In this document: positions 61,846 through 64,000 of the stretch, piece by piece
Numbering within the stretch: the stretch's first letter is position 1
Layout: every line of letters begins with the position of its first letter
Assembly: GCF_004353845.1 (NCBI RefSeq)
Contig: NZ_CP037864.1
Location: 496,001-560,000, forward strand
Length of the DNA stretch: 64,000 nt
From: Citrobacter arsenatis
GTDB taxonomy: Bacteria; Pseudomonadota; Gammaproteobacteria; Enterobacterales; Enterobacteriaceae
Direction: 5' to 3'
Position numbers and translations under genes: made by a program
Notes under the pieces: model-generated
Databases searched by the model: none
What the model saw: the letters and a program-made list of their open reading frames with translations, nothing else
What the model was told of the DNA's origin: nothing

Positions 61846-62868
61846 TTAATTATTAATGGTTATCCATTGGCGAGTTTTAGATGAATGATAAATAGCATCG
61901 ACTATCGCCAGTGATTTGCGGGCTTCATTAATATTGATATATTCTGTCTGACCTCCATGAGTAATCGCATGATAAAACTGACGAATAGCCTGCTGGTGGC
62001 CCAGGCCCCAGTAACTTTTGGCGTGACCGTCCGGTGAACCATCGCAGTCCAGCTTCAGGCGTCGGTCCGCCGTAACGCGCCACAGGGTATTATCCGTGAG
62101 CTGGAGCATGCCTTGCTCGCAATGGATCTCCAGCAGCAGCGGTGAATCGTGAGTGTTGCAGTTGCTGGCGTAAAACAGACCGCGAGCGCCGTTGGCAAAG
62201 TGCAGGGTCGCCATCGCGCTGTCTTCGGCTTCGGTGACGTCCGCCAGTTCACCGCTGTCCACCACGCCTTTCAATCGCGTCACGCCGCCGGCGAACCACT
62301 GCATCAGATCGAGGGTATGAATAGCCTGGTTGATCAGTAAACTGCCGCCTTCGCTGGCAAAACGCCCGCGCCACGGGCTTTCGCTGTAATAAGCCCTGGA
62401 GCGTGACCAGGTCAAAACCGCTTTAACGCTTAGCATTTTGCCAAGCGTATTTTTCGCCAGTTCATCGCGGATACGTAAACTGGTTGGATTAAGTCGGTTT
62501 TGATAGCACACACCCAGTAAGCCCAGGGCGGACGCCGCTGCGTTAGCGATGTCTGCCACCTCTGTGCAATTCAAACCCACCGGTTTTTCGCAAAACACAT
62601 GTTTCCCGGCGGCCAGCGCGGCGGTAATCATGTTTTTGTGTTCGAAGTGAGGCGTGCAGATGTGGACGACGTCGATGTCATTATCCAGCAGCATTTCACG
62701 GTAATTCGGGTAATAGCGGCAGTTATAAGCCATCGCCTGTTGCAAACCGTTGGCGCTATCAATATCGACCAGCGCACGCAGCGTGACCCCCGGCAAAAGC
62801 CGGAGGGCGTTAACGTGACTGCGGTGAATAGCGCCCGCGCCGATGATGGCGGCATTTAGCGTTGTCAT
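61846..62868 (-). CDS. Gfo/Idh/MocA-family oxidoreductase
   Basis: NAD(P)-dependent sugar oxidoreductase of 340 residues. The Rossmann motif AAIIGAGAIHRSH (7-19), the catalytic E94-K95-P96 (VFCEKPVGL) and H184 in GGSLLINQAIHTLD are present, with the usual C-terminal substrate domain. The start at 62868 has GGAGG four bases upstream; the ORF extension beyond it lacks homology. Eleven bases separate it from the preceding gene. Substrate unknown. Confidence 0.88.
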   Translation of the reverse strand: MTTLNAAIIGAGAIHRSHVNALRLLPGVTLRALVDIDSANGLQQAMAYNCRYYPNYREMLLDNDIDVVHICTPHFEHKNMITAALAAGKHVFCEKPVGLNCTEVADIANAAASALGLLGVCYQNRLNPTSLRIRDELAKNTLGKMLSVKAVLTWSRSRAYYSESPWRGRFASEGGSLLINQAIHTLDLMQWFAGGVTRLKGVVDSGELADVTEAEDSAMATLHFANGARGLFYASNCNTHDSPLLLEIHCEQGMLQLTDNTLWRVTADRRLKLDCDGSPDGHAKSYWGLGHQQAIRQFYHAITHGGQTEYININEARKSLAIVDAIYHSSKTRQWITINN

Positions 62869-62879
62869 GTCACCTCCGG

Positions 62880-63947
62880 TTATGTGCGGGCATTCGCCAG
62901 CATTTGCGCCTTGACGCACAGTTCTGCGGCTTTAAAGGCATGGGCCTGTGTCATGGCGTTTTCCATGCGATTCAGACAATCGAGAATGAAGTCGCCGAAG
63001 AAAGGAAAACCGACTTTGCCCGCGACCGGGTAGCGGTATTCCCCGTCTTTATTCACCAGATACACCACGTCCTGTTCACCCCGGGTGATATCCACATACT
63101 TGCGGATCTCAATGTAACCTTCGGTACCCAGCAACGTCAGGCGTCCATCACCCCAGCTACTGAGCCCCTGCGGCGTGAACCAGTCGCAGCGGAAATAGCC
63201 GGTCGCCCCGTTGTCGCCCGCCAGCATGGCATCGCCAAAGTCTTCGAACAGCGGATACTGCGGATGATTGACGTTACGGACCTGGCTGGCGACGATATGC
63301 GCCTCGCTGTTGCCGGTATAAAACAGAAATTGTTCAATTTGATGGCTGCCGATGTCGCACAGAATGCCGCCAAAATAGCGTTTGTCATAAAACCAGTCCG
63401 GGCGCCCGTGGCCTTCGCGGTGCGGACCGGTGCCCAGGGTTTGCATCACGCGCCCAATTGCCCCTTGATGGACAAGCTGACCGGCATAAACGGCGCTTTC
63501 AACATGCAGACGCTCGCTGTAATAGACCGCGTATTTGCGCCCGGTTTTCGCCACCATCGCTTTGGCCTCTTCAAGCTGTGCGAGGGTGGTTAACGGAGCC
63601 TTGTCGGTGAAGTAGTCTTTACCGGCCGCCATGACCTTTAGCCCCAGCGGGCAGCGCTCGGAAGGAATTGCCGCCCCGGCAACCAGTCGGACCTCGCGAT
63701 CGTTGAGGATTGTCTCGAGCGAATCGGCCACCTGCGCCTGCGGATACTGCTGCAGAAATTGATCGATTTTGTGCGGGTCGGGATCGTAAACCCATTTCAG
63801 CGTGGCGCCTGCTTCAATCAACCCGTTGCACATGCCGTAGATATGGCCATGATCGAGTGAGGACGCGGCAATGATAAACTCGCCAGGCTTCACGACCGGC
63901 TGAGGTTTTCCGGTAGGGGCGTAGTGCATTCCATCTTGCTTGTTCAT
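62880..63947 (-). CDS. Gfo/Idh/MocA-like oxidoreductase, divergent nucleotide-binding motifs
   Basis: A 355-residue protein with the overall Gfo/Idh/MocA layout but altered motifs: the N-terminal Rossmann loop reads IIAASSLDHGHIYGM instead of GxGxxG, the EKP motif is D115-K116-A117-P118, and the C-terminal histidine is H202 in GGILCDIGSHQIEQ. It may use a different cofactor-binding mode or substrate from its operon partner. The start overlaps the previous gene's stop codon (ATGA). AGGAG lies seven bases before it. Confidence 0.82.
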   Translation of the reverse strand: MNKQDGMHYAPTGKPQPVVKPGEFIIAASSLDHGHIYGMCNGLIEAGATLKWVYDPDPHKIDQFLQQYPQAQVADSLETILNDREVRLVAGAAIPSERCPLGLKVMAAGKDYFTDKAPLTTLAQLEEAKAMVAKTGRKYAVYYSERLHVESAVYAGQLVHQGAIGRVMQTLGTGPHREGHGRPDWFYDKRYFGGILCDIGSHQIEQFLFYTGNSEAHIVASQVRNVNHPQYPLFEDFGDAMLAGDNGATGYFRCDWFTPQGLSSWGDGRLTLLGTEGYIEIRKYVDITRGEQDVVYLVNKDGEYRYPVAGKVGFPFFGDFILDCLNRMENAMTQAHAFKAAELCVKAQMLANART

Positions 63948-64000
63948 TCTTTAGCTCCTGAATCTAAGTCTTTACCCAGAGGGATGGCGCCCACTTCCGT
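63944..64000 (-). CDS. 3' end of an unidentified gene at the right edge
   Basis: On the minus strand only one frame stays open from the window edge; it encodes the last 18 residues TEVGAIPLGKDLDSGAKE and stops with TGA overlapping the next ATG (ATGA). The other two frames stop inside the stretch. The overlap implies translational coupling, so this is the preceding gene of the glycoside operon. Its family cannot be told from this fragment. Confidence 0.65.
   Translation of the reverse strand, partial: TEVGAIPLGKDLDSGAKE

Noticed and set aside
62862..63593. 243-codon open frame antisense to an oxidoreductase gene
   Set aside because: Shadow of the minus-strand Gfo/Idh/MocA-like gene; no independent support.

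Overview
The window is about 64 kb of chromosome from an enteric bacterium of the family Enterobacteriaceae. Gene order and protein sequences follow the E. coli K-12 94-96 minute region almost gene for gene, from yjeM to ytfL. Several genes absent from that region of K-12 as I recall it point to a close relative. Citrobacter is my best guess, but this is inference from gene content and not a tested placement. I see no insertion sequence, prophage, CRISPR array or rRNA gene. Extragenic REP/BIME palindromes and three ERIC-type repeats are present.

Left part (1-25.6 kb), core housekeeping: 3' end of yjeM; psd-mscM (phospholipid synthesis and mechanosensitive channel); rsgA and orn, divergent; a three-copy tRNA-Gly operon (glyVXY type) with an ERIC-like repeat in each spacer; a DnaA-box cluster where E. 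coli has datA; queG facing the long run nnr-tsaE-amiB-mutL-miaA-hfq-hflX-hflK-hflC; then yjeT, purA and nsrR-rnr-rlmB.

Middle (25.6-43.2 kb): the poorly understood block yjfI-yjfJ-yjfK-yjfL-yjfM-yjfC, then aidB, yjfN, bsmA and yjfP; the complete L-ascorbate utilisation divergon ulaR/ulaG/ulaABCDEF (PTS uptake of ascorbate, lactonase, decarboxylase, two epimerases, ending in D-xylulose 5-phosphate); yjfY; a TauE/TSUP-type permease; and the ribosomal operon rpsF-priB-rpsR-rplI with its leader.

Right part (43.2-59 kb): a DMT permease, ytfB, fklB, cycA, ytfE, a chemoreceptor behind a near-consensus flagellar (FliA) promoter, an AraC regulator-ytfF pair, qorB/ytfH divergent around a palindrome, cpdB/cysQ, ytfJ, ytfK and ytfL. 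NsrR, encoded at 21.8 kb, very probably represses ytfE at 47.7 kb, because an almost perfect NsrR palindrome lies in front of ytfE.

Right edge (59.1-64 kb): a minus-strand operon, not part of the K-12 layout, encoding (in transcription order) the tail of an unidentified protein, two Gfo/Idh/MocA-type oxidoreductases, a GPH-family sugar:cation symporter and a cytoplasmic clan GH-A glycosidase. It reads as an uncharacterised glycoside import and breakdown system and is the best candidate here for something new.
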